Assembly: GCA_013400115.1 (NCBI GenBank)
Contig: VXBP01008928.1
Location: 58,721-122,720 of the forward strand
Source: Rhinopomastus cyanomelas
Lineage: Eukaryota; Chordata; Aves; Bucerotiformes; Rhinopomastidae
Direction of reading: 5' to 3'
DNA length: 64,000 nucleotides
Below the pieces are notes generated by a model that worked only from the letters and a program-made list of their open reading frames with translations, did not search any database and had not been told where the DNA came from. The position numbers and the translations under genes were made by a program. Shown here one piece after another: positions 33,760 to 46,800 of the stretch. Position 1 is the stretch's first letter; each line of letters opens with the position of its first letter.

Positions 33760-33950
33760 TATAAATACACAACATTATTTAGTTAGAAATACACAGAGAC
33801 AATAACACTTTTAGCATTAGCAATACTACTGACAGTGTCAACTTGCTTATTTATTCCCTTTGTTTTCTTGGAGAAGTTAAACTGTAAATTAAGCCTGATT
33901 TAGCTTGTCTTTGAAATCTTGCCATAATGCAGAACTTGAAGTGACCTAAA
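33760..33950. other. AT-rich repeat-free block, possibly conserved
   Basis: Dense in ATTA/TTAA-type words ('ttagcattagcaatactact', 'taaattaagcctgatttagc') and free of recognised repeats. Weak candidate for non-coding conservation. Confidence 0.2.
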
Positions 33951-35523
33951 GCAGCTCACATTGTTTTGAACTCTGAGGGCCACTGTAGAAAATGTTTAAT
34001 TACCTTTATTTTGCCAAAAGCTGATCTGTTTATCTTGCAGTTCTTTGGGGGTCTCTTGGACTCCCTCTGGTGGCTAAACTGCCACAATGGGAAGGGAAGG
34101 AAAAAGCCCACACAAGTTTACTCGGTGCGTAACATCTGGATGCTGTTTGCGATGCTGCTGTGGTTTGCATCAATCTCCTTTACTGTTTCCTAGGGCTGTG
34201 TCATCCTCTCTCTGCTTAGTGCTTTTCAGCTGAAACTCAGCAAGGCTTAAGGTATTTTAATGCCTGGTTAGTGGAAATAACAAACCTAATCCTCAGTTCC
34301 CTGTGGCATTAAAAAATAAAGAAGTAAACGTCAACATGCACACAAACACCCAGATGTTTGCATGAGTGCTTGGGGAAATCAGCTGGGCAGCTAAGCTGTA
34401 AGGTGGGACTCCAGGTTGGTCTTGCACTACACTGCCTCTCTTTCACTACTGTTGTCCATAGCTGGATGCTCTTGTGGCTCCAAGGTGAGTGGAGAGTGTT
34501 ACCCAGGTACTCAAAGAAGATGGGGATTAATTTTGATTAAGGACACAGACAGATACATATTTTTTTCTTATTTTTATCTTATTTCACTGTGAAAAAAAAT
34601 TCTGCATGAAAATAATAATAATAATTAAAAAAAAACCCAAAACACCTGTGTGTGTTATTTGCAGCAAAGCTGTTTGCTTTGATATTGTTCCTTCCCAGTT
34701 TGTAAGTCAGGTTGGGTTTTATTTTCATTTGTTTGGTTGGTTTGTTGTTTCTGTGATATGTTTTAAAGTTTTTTCCTTCTGTCTTGTGTAGTTTTTCTGC
34801 ACAAGTGGGTGCAGTTGTCTGTCAGACCCATCCTGTGTGGTGAGGCTGAACTTAAATGCTGGAGAAACTTAAATGCTGCTTGAACCTGGTCTCAAAGTGA
34901 GTGACATTGAAATACTCTGATGATAACTTCTTTTTCTGAAATCCATGAATGCCAGTTCAGTTTCTTCTGTGATGGAAGCTCTTACACATCTCAGAAACTA
35001 GGATAGGTTTTTCCTGGCACAGACACAGGTGGAAGAGTAAGTCTGATGACAGCAGAGAGACAGCCAAAGACTCTCTCCATGAGCACACTGAGCTCTCAAG
35101 CTGCCTGGAGAAACTTCCTCTGCATCACACAGAAGATCAGGGATCTTCTCTTAGTAACATTGTCCAAAGAAGTCTGAAGCAAAAATCAAGCCTTTTCCAC
35201 TCATGCTCTATGGGTCTCCAGTCAAACTCAATTTCAGGGATGACATTTATTTTAATATCTAAACGATGCATAAATCTGAGTTGATTATTTCCACTCTTTC
35301 TCTGGTCAGTAGAGGGTGATTGTACAGCTTGTCACCTGTCCTTAAAATAATCACCTCGAATGCTTGGGTCCAACAACAATTCACGGCTCTAATGGGCTGA
35401 CTATCTCAAATTCAGATGGCAAAGGTTTAGGTGTCCAAAGTATCTCAGAGGGATTTAATGGTTGTATTTATGAAAAATAATAAATTTTATCTTTTTGTTC
35501 AAGATGAAGTGGAAAGTGTAACG
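33951..35523. other. Unique sequence with small direct repeats
   Basis: Contains an (AAT)n run near 34612-34624 and a 13-base direct repeat AACTTAAATGCTG at 34849-34861 and 34866-34878. No gene recognised. Confidence 0.5.
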
Positions 35524-35833
35524 TGGAGGATCGAGCCAGGCTCTGCTCAGTGTCATCCAATTATAGGACAAGGAGTAATGGGTATAAGCTGGAACATAGG
35601 AGGTTCCACATCAATACTAGAAAGAACCTCTTCACAGTGAGGGTGACAGAGCACTGGAAGGGGCTGCCCAGGAAAGTTATGGAGTCTTCTCCTCTGGAGA
35701 AGTTTAAAACCCATCTGGACATATTCCTGTGTGACTTGGTCTAGGTGATCCTGCTGTGTCAGGGGGATTGGACTAGATGATCTTTTGAGGTCAGTTCCAA
35801 TCCCTAAAGTTCTGTGATTCTGTGATTCTGTGA
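35524..35833 (+). mobile_element. CR1 LINE, 3' fragment, ATTCTGTG type
   Basis: From 'gtggaggatcgagccaggct' to three ATTCTGTG units. ORF2 carboxy terminus open from 35523 to 35744 (73 codons; RVTEHWKGLPRKVMESSPLE) and ending at the usual stop in 'cttggtctag'. This is one of the better preserved copies of this tail type. Confidence 0.95.
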
Positions 35834-36482
35834 CACTTCATTTCATAAAGTATCTATATTGCCAGAATTTGCCACTATGAGATCCAACCTTCCGTGACAG
35901 TACAAGCTGGTAAAATCCTGTGTGTTCCTACATGACAACATGGCGGGGGGAGCCACCTGCTTAGTATGCAGCTGCCTCAGTGGTCCATTCAACAAGTCTG
36001 TGACAACATCTGAAATGCTGAGGAGGGACAGTGACCAGATATTAAGGACTGTCCTCCACAGGATGCATGAGTATAGTCTTCAGAGTAACTCACCCAGGAA
36101 CTGTCATTCGCAGCATCTTGACTCAGTGATGTAAGAGAGATCAGACTAGGTGACTAATTTTACATACAGCTCCTTAAAATAAGTGTTTAGACCTGTGCAT
36201 TCTGCATGTCAACTTCAGTCCATCTCACTCAAGCAACTTCTGTTACATTAGCACAAAAATGGTTTTCTTTTTTTCACCTTATTTCCCAAAAGGAGAGAAA
36301 TAATCGCTCTGCAAGTGAAGTTCACATATATTTCAACTGACCCTTTTTGAGACCAAGGCTTCACAAAAAGCATTCTAAAAGGTATTAGGAGATATATCAA
36401 TGGTTTGACAGAACTTGCAGTTCTGCTGCAGGTTACAGGGAATATTGTCTGTTGCTTTGCTGTGCTTCAGCCTGGCTTTGCA
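35834..36482. other. Unique sequence, nothing recognised
   Basis: About 650 bases of single-copy DNA between two CR1 pieces. Confidence 0.5.
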
Positions 36483-36549
36483 GAATCATAGAATCATTAG
36501 GGATCAGAAGGGATGTCAAAAGATCATCTAGTCCAATCCCCCTGACACA
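36483..36549 (-). mobile_element. Ultra-short CR1 3' tail on the minus strand
   Basis: Plus strand reads 'gaatcatagaatcattaggg', 'atcagaagggatgtcaaaag', 'atcatctagtccaatccccc', then 'tgacaca'. About 67 bases of CR1. Confidence 0.93.
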
Positions 36550-39500
36550 AAAGGAACACCTCTGATTCACACCACCTAATCATCTGATCTGCTGGCTGTG
36601 CTAAAAATGACTACTTATGGGCCTGAGATGAAGCTCCTGAAGTCAGAGGGAGAGTGACAATGTCTCCATTGTCTTCAGTGAGCTTTAAATCAGGCCTTCT
36701 TTAAGGTGAAGCTCATGATGAGCTTTGCTTGACATGAAAGAAGCACATGCAAGGTGATCTTGTGTCCCCTTCTGCTATCACAGCAACAACAGGGTGATCA
36801 TCTCAGAGGGAAAAGCTCCTCCCAGGTCTAGGAAAAATATGCTGGAGGGAGAGTGGAGAAGCAAGACTCATGTCTGTAATCTCTGGACAGAGAAATGTGT
36901 CTCTGTTCAACACAGAGTGAACAATTAAAGTGTTGAAGTCAGCTGGAAATGCTGCTTGCAGCGGTTCCTAGTCACTGGCCAGTTGGTGGATTACTAATAA
37001 CTGGCGCAGAGGGAGGGCTGAGGAAAAAGGCCAGGGAACAAACCCAGCTCCCTGTACCAAAGATCTGCATAACAATCAACCAGATATATGGAAATGCCAA
37101 AATTGCACATGCAGATACGATCCCTGGGAGCAGTCCTAGGGAGTGGAGGAAGCTGTATGGAGCAGCCAGCCTCTCCACCCCACTGTCTGCTGCACAGCAG
37201 ACCTTGCCTGGTGAATTTTAAAGCATCTGCTGCCTTCGGAGAGGGAGACGTGAGGGGATTATTTTTCCCCATTTTCATTTGCTTTTTCATTTCTCTTGGA
37301 GGCGCTGGGAAAGGTCTGCCTTGACACACACTGTTGAGATGTTCCCAGTGGATTTCCCCCATGCCGCGTGCCAGCGTGTGAGGTGACTTTACATACCTCC
37401 CCACTTGCACAAGGCAGGACATCTCTTCTGTGGCTGAGGTTAAAGCAAGAAAGGTGTAGTTATCAGGAAAAGAGATAGTGAGCAAAGTACTTCTATTTGA
37501 AAAGCATTGGGTGACCTGTCCTGCTGACTGAGGGACATAGGGGACACTTATTCAGTCTGGAAATTACTGACTTAAATTCTGCTGTCAAGAAGCCAAAATA
37601 ATAATCAAAATAGTCCATTCTAGCTTGAAACACGACACCCTGGACCATTAGCTTGTGGACATTAGAGATGTACGATCACAGCATGCTCTTTGTTCAAGGC
37701 TTTTAAGATCATTCCTTATCAGATTTTCTTTCTGTGGTTTTGCATCCTTACTCCAACTGAGGTTGAAATGACCCCTGCATCCCTTCTCTTATCAGGCACC
37801 AAGGGTCTTACATCTTCCCCAGTTTGGTCAGACCTCGCTGAAAATACTTGCCAGTCTTTCAACAGGTCTGACTTAATTATAAGTCTTCATGAAACACCCC
37901 CAAAGTGAGATGGTCATGGCCCTAAGCTACCTTGAGTGTATTTTGTTACACCTTGTGTTATGGAGAGAATTGCAAGGGTCTTTAGGATGAGCATCAGTAC
38001 TGATTCAGGCAAGCAATTAATGTGGGATATTTAAAGGCATTTAATTATGTCTTTGAAGAACTGTCCATCTGAATTATGTTCATGTGGCAAGAGCTGCAAG
38101 GCATCCACCATCTCAGATAGTTCAGGTGAATGAAATTTTCAAGTGTGATTCAGACCCTGGAGATGATAGTCAGGACCTTCGCAAAGATCCCTGTCTGTGG
38201 GTGAATTATGGGCCTTGTGCAACTTGGTTGCTCCATACCTGCTGATAGAAGCCTATTTATCCACTGTGTGCCCTTGTCTCCCTCTTTCTGGGGCAAACAT
38301 ATGTGCATTTACAAGCTCTGCTTTCCTGCATCCTCCTCACAGCCCCTGCCCTCTCTCACACCCACGCACTATAAAAATCTGCCTCAGATCCAGTTAGTAA
38401 AAGGTGACTTTTTCCTGCCATCTGGGTGTTTGGTGGCACAGATTCTCTTGGCCTGCCTACACACACTTGCGGGTGCGTTACGCCCTCTTCTTTCCCTTTC
38501 CTCCTTCTCTCCCCCTCCCACGAGCTGGCAGCAAAAACAAAAGGGAAATCTTCAAAACCACGATGTCAGCTGCCTGTGTCAGTGTGGGTTGAGGGGACGG
38601 ATCACAGCACACTCATCTCCCAGTAGGCAAAGGGGACTGTATTTCAATAAATTTACATACTACAGAAGACTGTGTAAGAGATTGCTTTGGGGAGCTCTCT
38701 GCTGAGTTGCTTTGGGGACACCAAGCCCTTGACTTGCTTGAGAAGAGTTTGATGCCACCTGCTCTAAAACTCTCCTATTATCCATATCCTTTTCATTTCA
38801 GCACCAATGTCCGTTGTTTGCTTCACAGCGTGGTTTTGTTTGCTCCCGGTTTGAATGGAAGGTTGTTGATTAATAGGTCTGAAATTGTTGGCTGTGGGCT
38901 CAATCTCAGAGCTCTCTCTCCTGAACACGTCTTTCTCCTGAACTGCTTGGGTATCACTTGCAAATCATGACCTGCCTTGAGTGGAACACTAAGCCTCTCT
39001 GCTTTCCTTTAATCTTTCCCTTCTCTTCTGATTAAATCCAGTGGAAAAATTATAACTTGGGGAAAAATAATCTGAGCAAAATGCAAGGTTTCACTGTAAA
39101 CATCGTTTATCTGTTCACTTCACTTTTCTCTAACATTATGTATAATTTTTTTTTCCTGTGAAAAGATAATATTGAAATGCTTGCAACTTGCTCTACGGTA
39201 TGGATTACATCTTTTTGTTCAGAAGATAAGTCGACATTATCCTTAGACATTTCTGCATTTAACATTTCTGAATTGCGTGTTTCCACAAGACGTGAGCAGT
39301 CGCCTACTTATTTATTTATCTCCCACAGAAGGGGCAGCTGTAGAAGTACCAGAATTTCCTGCGGTTTTTCAAATCCTTGTAGCCCTCATGAAAGGATGAT
39401 TCCACTAGAAACTTAGCTGGACTGATCATTGGCCTAAGTCCCAGAGCAGAGCAGTGCAGAGCATAGTGGGTGCCTTCCAGATGGCTGCTGCTATTGCTTA

Positions 39501-39667
39501 CTGGAGGAAGTTAGTGTAGGTCCTGGAGTCACTGCAGTTAATATGTGCAGGTAGCTCAGACAAGACCAGGTCTACACACTCTGCTGAGCATAAGCCATCT
39601 CTAGGTAAAAGATAAACCTTCTTGGGGCTGCTATGAGGTCAGATTTGTGTCATGGAAAAGCCATCCT
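36550..39667. other. Unique sequence with chance-length open frames
   Basis: Includes a 163-codon minus frame (36994-37485) and a 165-codon plus frame (38208-38705). The second overlaps three other open frames over a pyrimidine-rich stretch poor in stop codons. Neither translation shows a recognisable family, so no gene is called. Confidence 0.4.
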
Positions 39668-39909
39668 GGCATACTAGGAAAGCGTAGATTTAGTCTGGAC
39701 ATTAAGAAAAAATTCTTTAATCTGAGAGTGGTGGAACACTGGGACAGGTTGCCCAGAGAGGTGGTGAAGGACCCAACCACAGAGACATTCAGGGTCAGGC
39801 TTGATGGAGCTCTGGGCAATCTGTTCTAGTAAGAGATGTCCCTGCTTGTTCTAGGGGACTAGATGACCCTAGAAGTCTCTTCCAACCCAATGTACTCCAT
39901 GATTCAATG
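39668..39909 (+). mobile_element. Diverged CR1 LINE 3' fragment
   Basis: Reads 'gtagatttagtctggacatt', 'ctgagagtggtggaacactg', 'ggttgcccagagaggtggtg', 'tctcttccaacccaatgtac' and a decayed tail. ORF2 tail still open to 39829 (VVEHWDRLPREVVKDPTTE). Subfamily close to the copy at 23725. Confidence 0.9.
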
Positions 39910-40873
39910 TCTCTACACTTTTCGAGCAGATGAGTATTTCTTCACCTAGTGACTGTCTGGAATTTAGAGCTGGGAGAAGGTTGGTTTGAGGAACATAAGG
40001 AGAGAGGAGGTAGTAAACATTTCATACACCTGCTGTTGACATGAAAGAAGTGACTTCAGACTCCCTCTTTTTCATGAGCTTTCTGTGTGACAAGTCAATT
40101 AGCCTACTGTGGCTCTGTTCCCAGTCTATATGATGAGGATATAGCAAAGAGTGGAGTAAAAAGCATGAGGGCTGGTGAGATGTCCTGTAGGAAAAGGAAT
40201 GAATGTGTTACTAAGAATGAGTAAAATGGGTGAGTGGCAAAGAACAACGTGAAATCCACCTCCAGACAGAAGTAGTGACCTGCTGCTTTGGTGTTTACGT
40301 GGCTCTGGAAGTGCATCATGCTCCCGATCCATGGGAGGGCAAGGTCTGGAGCAGGAGGCTCTCAGCCAGGTCGTTTTAACACTTCCTGACAGAGGAACAT
40401 TCATTTAATGCAGAGAGGGAACAGCTGAGCAGCTGTGTTCAGAGAGAAACACCGTAATCTATTACGAGGCTTGGGCCATCATTGATCAATATGGCAAAGT
40501 CAATAATAGCTTTTGATTCCAGCATATTAGGCTGACTGTCAGATTCATGTTTATTGGAAGTTTTTACAAATAAGTCAGGCATTTGACTTGAAGGAAAGAG
40601 AATATTAGTCAAAACTCCAGGTGGAAGTCTGTGGGGGTTGTTTTAGGTTTTTGTTTAAGGAACTGCAGAGCTTTTTAAGGAGGGAAAACCCCCCACCTTT
40701 CATATGGAGAATAAAATGTAAATAAAACCATTAAATTTGGGTTTTCACTTAAGGAGAATAAGAATTTTCTGAGGATTAAACCAGGTTCCGAGGGTAATGA
40801 CCAAAGACTCATAATATGTCTAATTTTTATCCCCTGAAACTTCCATCTCTTTAAATCAGCTGATTCTACTGAC
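39910..40873. other. Unique sequence, nothing recognised
   Basis: Single-copy DNA with no supportable feature. Confidence 0.5.
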
Positions 40874-40973
40874 TGTATGACTTGATCTGGGTGATCCTGC
40901 TGTGGCAGGGGGGTTGGACTAGATGATCTCTCAAGGTCCTTTCCAACCCCTAATGATTCTATGATTCTATGAT
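40874..40973 (+). mobile_element. Ultra-short CR1 3' tail (about 100 bp)
   Basis: From 'tgtatgacttgatctgggtg' through 'ggggggttggactagatgat' to 'atgattctatgattctatga'. Near-consensus 3' end of the ATTCTATG type. Confidence 0.94.
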
Positions 40974-43641
40974 TGAAACGATAGAATCTCAAATACTCTA
41001 GGCACTTCATATAATATCAATGAAATCTTGAAAATCTGACATTAATTTAGTTTAAATTTCCAGAAAGCATAGAGAGAGTTACAAAAATAATAACACAATT
41101 AAAGCACTTTGTTTTAAAAGAAGAAATTAAGCATACTTGTTATATCAATTGCATAAGTTTCTATCAGTTTTAGAATAATGAAGATAGAATATTAGGACCA
41201 AAGATATTGTTAAAATACTAAATATATAAATACTTCACTTATTACAGATATTATACTGATGGTGGAAAGTAGAAGTACAAAGATGAAAATGCAGAACTGC
41301 TTGAATTTAATCTTCTCTATCTTTTTTAATCAAGCATAGTCCAGAATACTTCCTGAGAGCTAAGCAATACCAGTACAGAGCCAGTGAATTAAAGAGAAAG
41401 GGGAATTAAAAGTATAAGGAAAGGAAAGGAAAATACTCTGTAATAGAAATTAGCTGAAGTAGACAAGAAAAACAAAGGCAGGTTTGCCTGATGTCATGAA
41501 ATACAGAACAGAGAAACAAGGTCTGAACTCAGCAGTTGCAAGATCGGTTTTTTGGAAAAGCACACAAAAGGTCTGTCCTGGATGAAGCGGGAGTGATAAG
41601 AGCTAACAGGCATGTGAGATTTCTGTGATTAGTGGAGAAATGCACACAGCAGCATTTTGATTTGTAGTTCTTATTTTTGAATAATCAATGTACCTCAGCA
41701 AAATGAAATCTCTCCATTAGAAGAGAAAGGCTCTCAAACGAACAAAGATGTGAGCCGACCTGTTAGAGAACTAGTGAGCTGGCGCGTCAAAGTTCAGCCT
41801 CAAAGGAATATGTAAGAAGAGTTACTTGTGTCCTTATCTGAGTCTCCTCTGAGATGTTAGTGCATCCGATGCATTTTAAAATTTGATGGATTTCTGTGGG
41901 CCTTATCTTCTTTGTTCTGCTGGCGCTTTGCCCTTCTGCATTCCTTTGATCACTGCTTAGGATCAGTTTTGTGTGACGCTACTAGGGTGGAGTGCATTGG
42001 CTGCCTTGCTACTTGATGACCCAGCGAGAGTGGTACAAGGACAATTACACAGACAAAAGTTTTTCAAGAAATGCTAGATGAACAGGTTTATAATAAGTTA
42101 TGAACTTTCAGAGAGTCTTGAAATCTTTCTGTTCTGGTACTGTGTTCAGCATTTCAGCATGTAATCAATTAGGCTTGGACATTTTGGTATGAGCTGATGG
42201 ATGTGGAGCTTGAATGACGTCCCAGAGAAAATAATGTTGTTCTCTGTAGATACCAAAAGTAGTTTAAGTCAAGGATCTAACCCTGCTTGGCATCAGGTTG
42301 TCCACTCTTTATTTATTTCTACGACAGAGAATAGTTTTCACCGGTACACTCAAGCAAAGACTGACTTTACTGATAGGTTCTGTAGCTTTTTATGTGCAAA
42401 CCTCCTAAAAGGCTCAGAAATGGAAACCTAGCAAGTTTCTAAACTGCTGATTGCAGACACAAGAGTACAGCCAGGGGAAAGATCACTCTGTAATTGCCAT
42501 GGTTTTTATACACTTTCCCTAAACATCTGTTACAGGTCACTGTCAGAAACAGGTTATTTTGTTCCAGACTTTTAGTCTGACCCAGAATGACAGTTTTTAC
42601 GTTCTGATTAATAGCATTAATCCAACATCACTCACACAACTCCTGTAAATCCTTTTACCCATTCTTCAGCTTTTACCTACCGGAACCCCGAGAGGGAGAT
42701 ACTGCGAAGAAAATACTTCTTGCTTTTGCAGTGGGTAACTTCACATCCAGCCCACTATACGAGCATCATCATTCATTCTCCTTTAAGCCTAGCCCTGTCC
42801 ATTGTCATTTCCCCTCTCTCATCTGGAGACTTTTGCCAAAAGATTAGTTGGTTGAAAATAATCTCTGGGTTGAAGACCAAGACGGTTGTCATTCCATAAA
42901 CGGAGGAGTATAGGGAGGCTTGCAAAGCATCACATAATGTTTTCATTCCCGTGTTATCATCATAGCACTATTGAATGGAAGATTTTATTACTTTTTCTTA
43001 GGAAAAGAGAAATCTGTGATTTTTCATGCTGCCAAACACACATACCGACTACAGGACAAAGAACACCTTCATAACCTTGCGGCGCTTATGAGGGAACAAC
43101 ACGAGGGAACACCATGTATTTTCCTCCTGGAATAAGCGTTGTTTGCATATGAGGCATATTGCTGAATCTCTACCAGGATGTTTTGAAGCACATGTCTTGT
43201 GGGCAGAAAACTGTTCTGTAAAACTGGTCATGCTAAAGGATGCTGTGAGTTTTTATCTCTCATGACAAAAAAAAATTCTCTACTTTCTGTGTACAGGCAA
43301 GAACCAGAAGCTAAATACATCCTGTGTTAATCTTTTAAGTGATGAATAGGAATAGATGGGTTCCAGATTGTATTATAAAACAAGATCTGAGCTTCTTTTG
43401 TTTCCTTTAGTGTAATTTTCTCAATATTTTAATTGAAAGAAGGAGTATTAAGTTTTCTGTGGTTCTCTTCATGATATTGGTGTGTTTGACAGGTGCATGT
43501 TCATATGCCTTTTCTTCTCTTCTCCAAGTTCCGTAACCACCTACATGCACAATGGTTTTCTTAAAACATTTTTCATGTATTTAGCATGTCCGAGTCTCTG
43601 CTTCAGGTCCCCAACTACTAGCCTACAGGCAAGACTGTGTG
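40974..43641. other. Repeat-poor AT-rich unique sequence
   Basis: Start of a stretch of about 12 kb with no young CR1. 41030-41330 is strongly AT-rich. No gene recognised. Confidence 0.5.
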
Positions 43642-43649
43642 TGAGAGAC

Positions 43650-43685
<36 letters not shown>
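43642..43685. repeat. (GA)n microsatellite
   Basis: Interrupted near its start (GAGAGACAGAGAGAGAAAG), then about a dozen pure GA units. Frames across it produce Arg-Glu or Ser-Leu repeats and are not genes. Confidence 0.92.
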
Positions 43686-43769
43686 TCCTTCTTTGTGGTA
43701 ACTAACTCTATATATAATGAGCCCCTTGCAAATTCTCCTTGCATACTTACCAACACCCCCGCAGTTACT

Positions 43770-43850
43770 TAAATGGGCATTATTGGTCACTGGGTCCCAA
43801 GGTCATTCAACAGAATGGGGTTGATAAAAATAGGAATGAGGGTTCAAGGC
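43770..43850 (-). mobile_element. Weak candidate MIR-like SINE relic, minus strand
   Basis: Plus strand reads 'gtcccaaggtcattcaacag', then 'aataggaatgagggttcaag', resembling the reverse complement of the MIR core (CCCAAGGTCACACAG ... GGATTCGAACCC). Short and diverged; could be chance. Confidence 0.3.
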
Positions 43851-46800
43851 ATAAGGTCAAGAGAGATTAATTGAAAAATCTTCCGCAGGCCTGACATTAT
43901 CTGTGGAATGGCAGTGCCCAGACACCTCCAGCTGCTGTTGGGTTCCTTGCGAATGTAAATGAATGGCCTCCTTTGTAGCAGTTGGGGTGGTTTCCAGGCT
44001 GGGTTGTTGATTTTCTTTATGTTCTGTTCCTTGTATTTATTTTTTTTTTTCCCCTCTCCAGTCCATCTCCTTAAGAAATCTTTCTCTCAGTGTCTGTTAG
44101 TCTTCCTTTTTGCCTTGTTCCGAGCTGTAACCTTTGAACTTGTTGGACAGTTTCAATCCAATGTAAAGTTCTGACCAGCTTTGTGAAACCAGGGTCCTGA
44201 GTAGAGGGAATCATGTTTCTTTTACTACCCCACTTTGTTAGAGGGATGTATTAGCAGGCTGTGGAGAATGCCCATTGTCACTCACACTGGAAATAAGATT
44301 TCTCTGAAGTCAAAGTGCATTGCTTCCCTTGCTGGCAGAATCACACACATGTGGAGATGGGTGGGTGCTGTTTTCCTTTACCCTTCAGAAGAAATTAAAC
44401 ATTATTGCCTAAAAGGGTCTATAAATCTTCTCCTTGTTCAATCAGTACTCATTTCCATTCCAACCTTCTAAGCTCTGGCAGGTCATGGCAAAAATTTGAC
44501 TCTCAAAGGTATCTCCATTAGGTCAATAAGGAACCCACAGTTGAAAAGTAACTGCAAACCCAACCATGGAAAGTCTAGATCTTTTGAGGACGGTGTCTTC
44601 TTCAGGGGTCACAACTTGGGATTCATTGATAAATGTGTATAATGAATACACATCTCACCTAATTGCTTAGACTCTGTACACAATCAGTGGAGAGAAATAG
44701 GTAATTCCAGAGAGTGATTCTCCTGACATCTACATTTGAATTAAATGGATCGTGTTCCAGAATTGACAATTTCTTGTGGGTTGTGAAGGTGACCTAGATG
44801 ACTATCTCAGATGTAAATGCCAATACTGTAGATGACTAAATTTGTACAGAAGAATCTGCTCCCAGTGTTCCAATGAAGATATGCCAGTACTGAATTGCTT
44901 CTGGCTATTTATGCTTTAGCAGAGCCTAAGGTCATAAACTTACATGTCAAGAGAACCTCCCTTCCCAAATTTGTTTTTCTCTGAAGAAGCAAGACAAGCA
45001 AACGAACACGCCCTTTCAACAAATGTGCCTGAAGTTGTGAATCCTGCCCAGTGTGACATTGGAATTTTGGTAGCGTTGTTACTAACACTGAGATGTCCTG
45101 AATATTTTTCAGTACCTTGCCCTTCAAACTAGCTGCTTTTAGTTTAGAATAGGAGTTAAAGTCAGAATAATTTAAATGTAAGGTTGCTCATAGAGATGGA
45201 CATATTTTAGACCATGATGGCTTTACAAGTTGCTGATTTTATTCCTTCCTTTGGTCAGAGGAGAGTTTTGTCAGGGCAGAATTCACATTGCAAATGCACC
45301 TCCCCATAATCTGCTGTGAAGGATCAATTCACTTGCTTTGTTTCTTCTGTAAAGGAAAAATATTATTATGCTTTGAGAGCCTAAAATCGTTGCTGCCTGC
45401 ACATTGTTGAAAATAGTACAAATCAGTGCCAAGGGACCACTTGAATTTTGGTTGCATGGAGATATTTAACAATGAGGGGAAAAACCTCATCAGAAACTAG
45501 GATACTCTGTCTACAGCTTATCAGAATGTTCAAAAAGCCTAAAGAAAATTAATTTTTCACTCATTTGGCTCTTACTCTTTAGTAGATTATTCTGCCTTAA
45601 CACTATTGTCAGTTGTGTTTTTTACCAGACTTGTAATACTGCAAACAGACCCACTTAATTCTGACTGCTCTTCTAGAAACAGGTATTAGGCAATTGTAAG
45701 AACAGAGATATAGAACTTCTGTTCTTTGAAATCACAGGTTCACATTCCCTCTCAGAGGTTAGTTATAGACAGCAGTGGTACACCAGCAAACAATAGCTGG
45801 GATGGGAAGGATGAGTTGTAGTTGCCAGCATGCAGAGGAATATCAGAACATTGATGAACAGTGAAGACACAGAAGGAAGTCAGCCAGCATTGCCAGGACA
45901 TGAAGAGTTAAGCAGAGGTCCATGCATTTCAGACTTGACCCTTTCAACCTTATGTATTTCATTGATAGCTGATGTAGCCTTGAAATTCAACTGGAAGACC
46001 TGAAAGTCTCTTCCAGGCATCATCTTTACAGAAACATTTGTAAATATGCATTTAAAAATTTCACACTGTTAATGATTCCCTTGATAAGCTGCTGCTTGCT
46101 GAGGCAGCAGAATATATAATGAATTAGAAATGTCCCTCTATCAAACTCCATCCTCATCCTCAGATGAATCTTGTTATGATTAATCTTTTTAGATTAATCT
46201 AACCCATGGGCTAGGTCTATGAGAGCCAGCAGTTGAACCAAGTTGCCCACTGCTGCTATGCCAGCTGACTCAAAAGAATTAAACATGTTTAGCATGCACA
46301 TGTCCATCCAGCTATTAAAGCACAGAAGATGCTCTCTCACACGTAAGTTGAAGATGTAGAAACATCAATACTATTAATACTGATAGTAGTAATGATCAGT
46401 TTAAAAGTTCCTGAAGGTCAGATAGTAAAAAACCAGAAGAAACAGTCGGGTTGTCTTAATTCCCTACCCTGTGTATTATCTACAAGACAAACTTAATGAG
46501 TTGATTTAGAAAGCAAAGCCACTTACAGAGCTTCTTAGGGTCGCCCTAACCATCCTTCTTGAATATCTTTTCTCATGGCTCCTTGAACATCCCCTCTTTG
46601 TCTTTTTTTTATTCAAATGCACAGACCGTAAATCTGTGTAAGTAACACGATAATGACCAACAGAATGGTTATGATGTCACTAAAATGAGCTATATATAAC
46701 CAATCTAGTGTATTAGTGGGAGCAGACAAGACAAGGAGATGGAAGAAAAAAGAGGAAGGAAAAGCACTTGGAGTTAAATACAAATGTTTATTAGCTACCT

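Noticed and set aside
36994..37485. 163-codon minus-strand open frame
   Set aside because: Overlapped by open frames of 78-90 codons on the other strand, with no recognisable motif. Near the length expected by chance.
38208..38705. 165-codon plus-strand open frame
   Set aside because: Lies in pyrimidine-rich, stop-poor DNA with three other overlapping open frames. The translation has no recognised domain.
43541..43772. Arg-Glu-rich and Ser-Leu-rich open frames
   Set aside because: They are translations of the (GA)n microsatellite.
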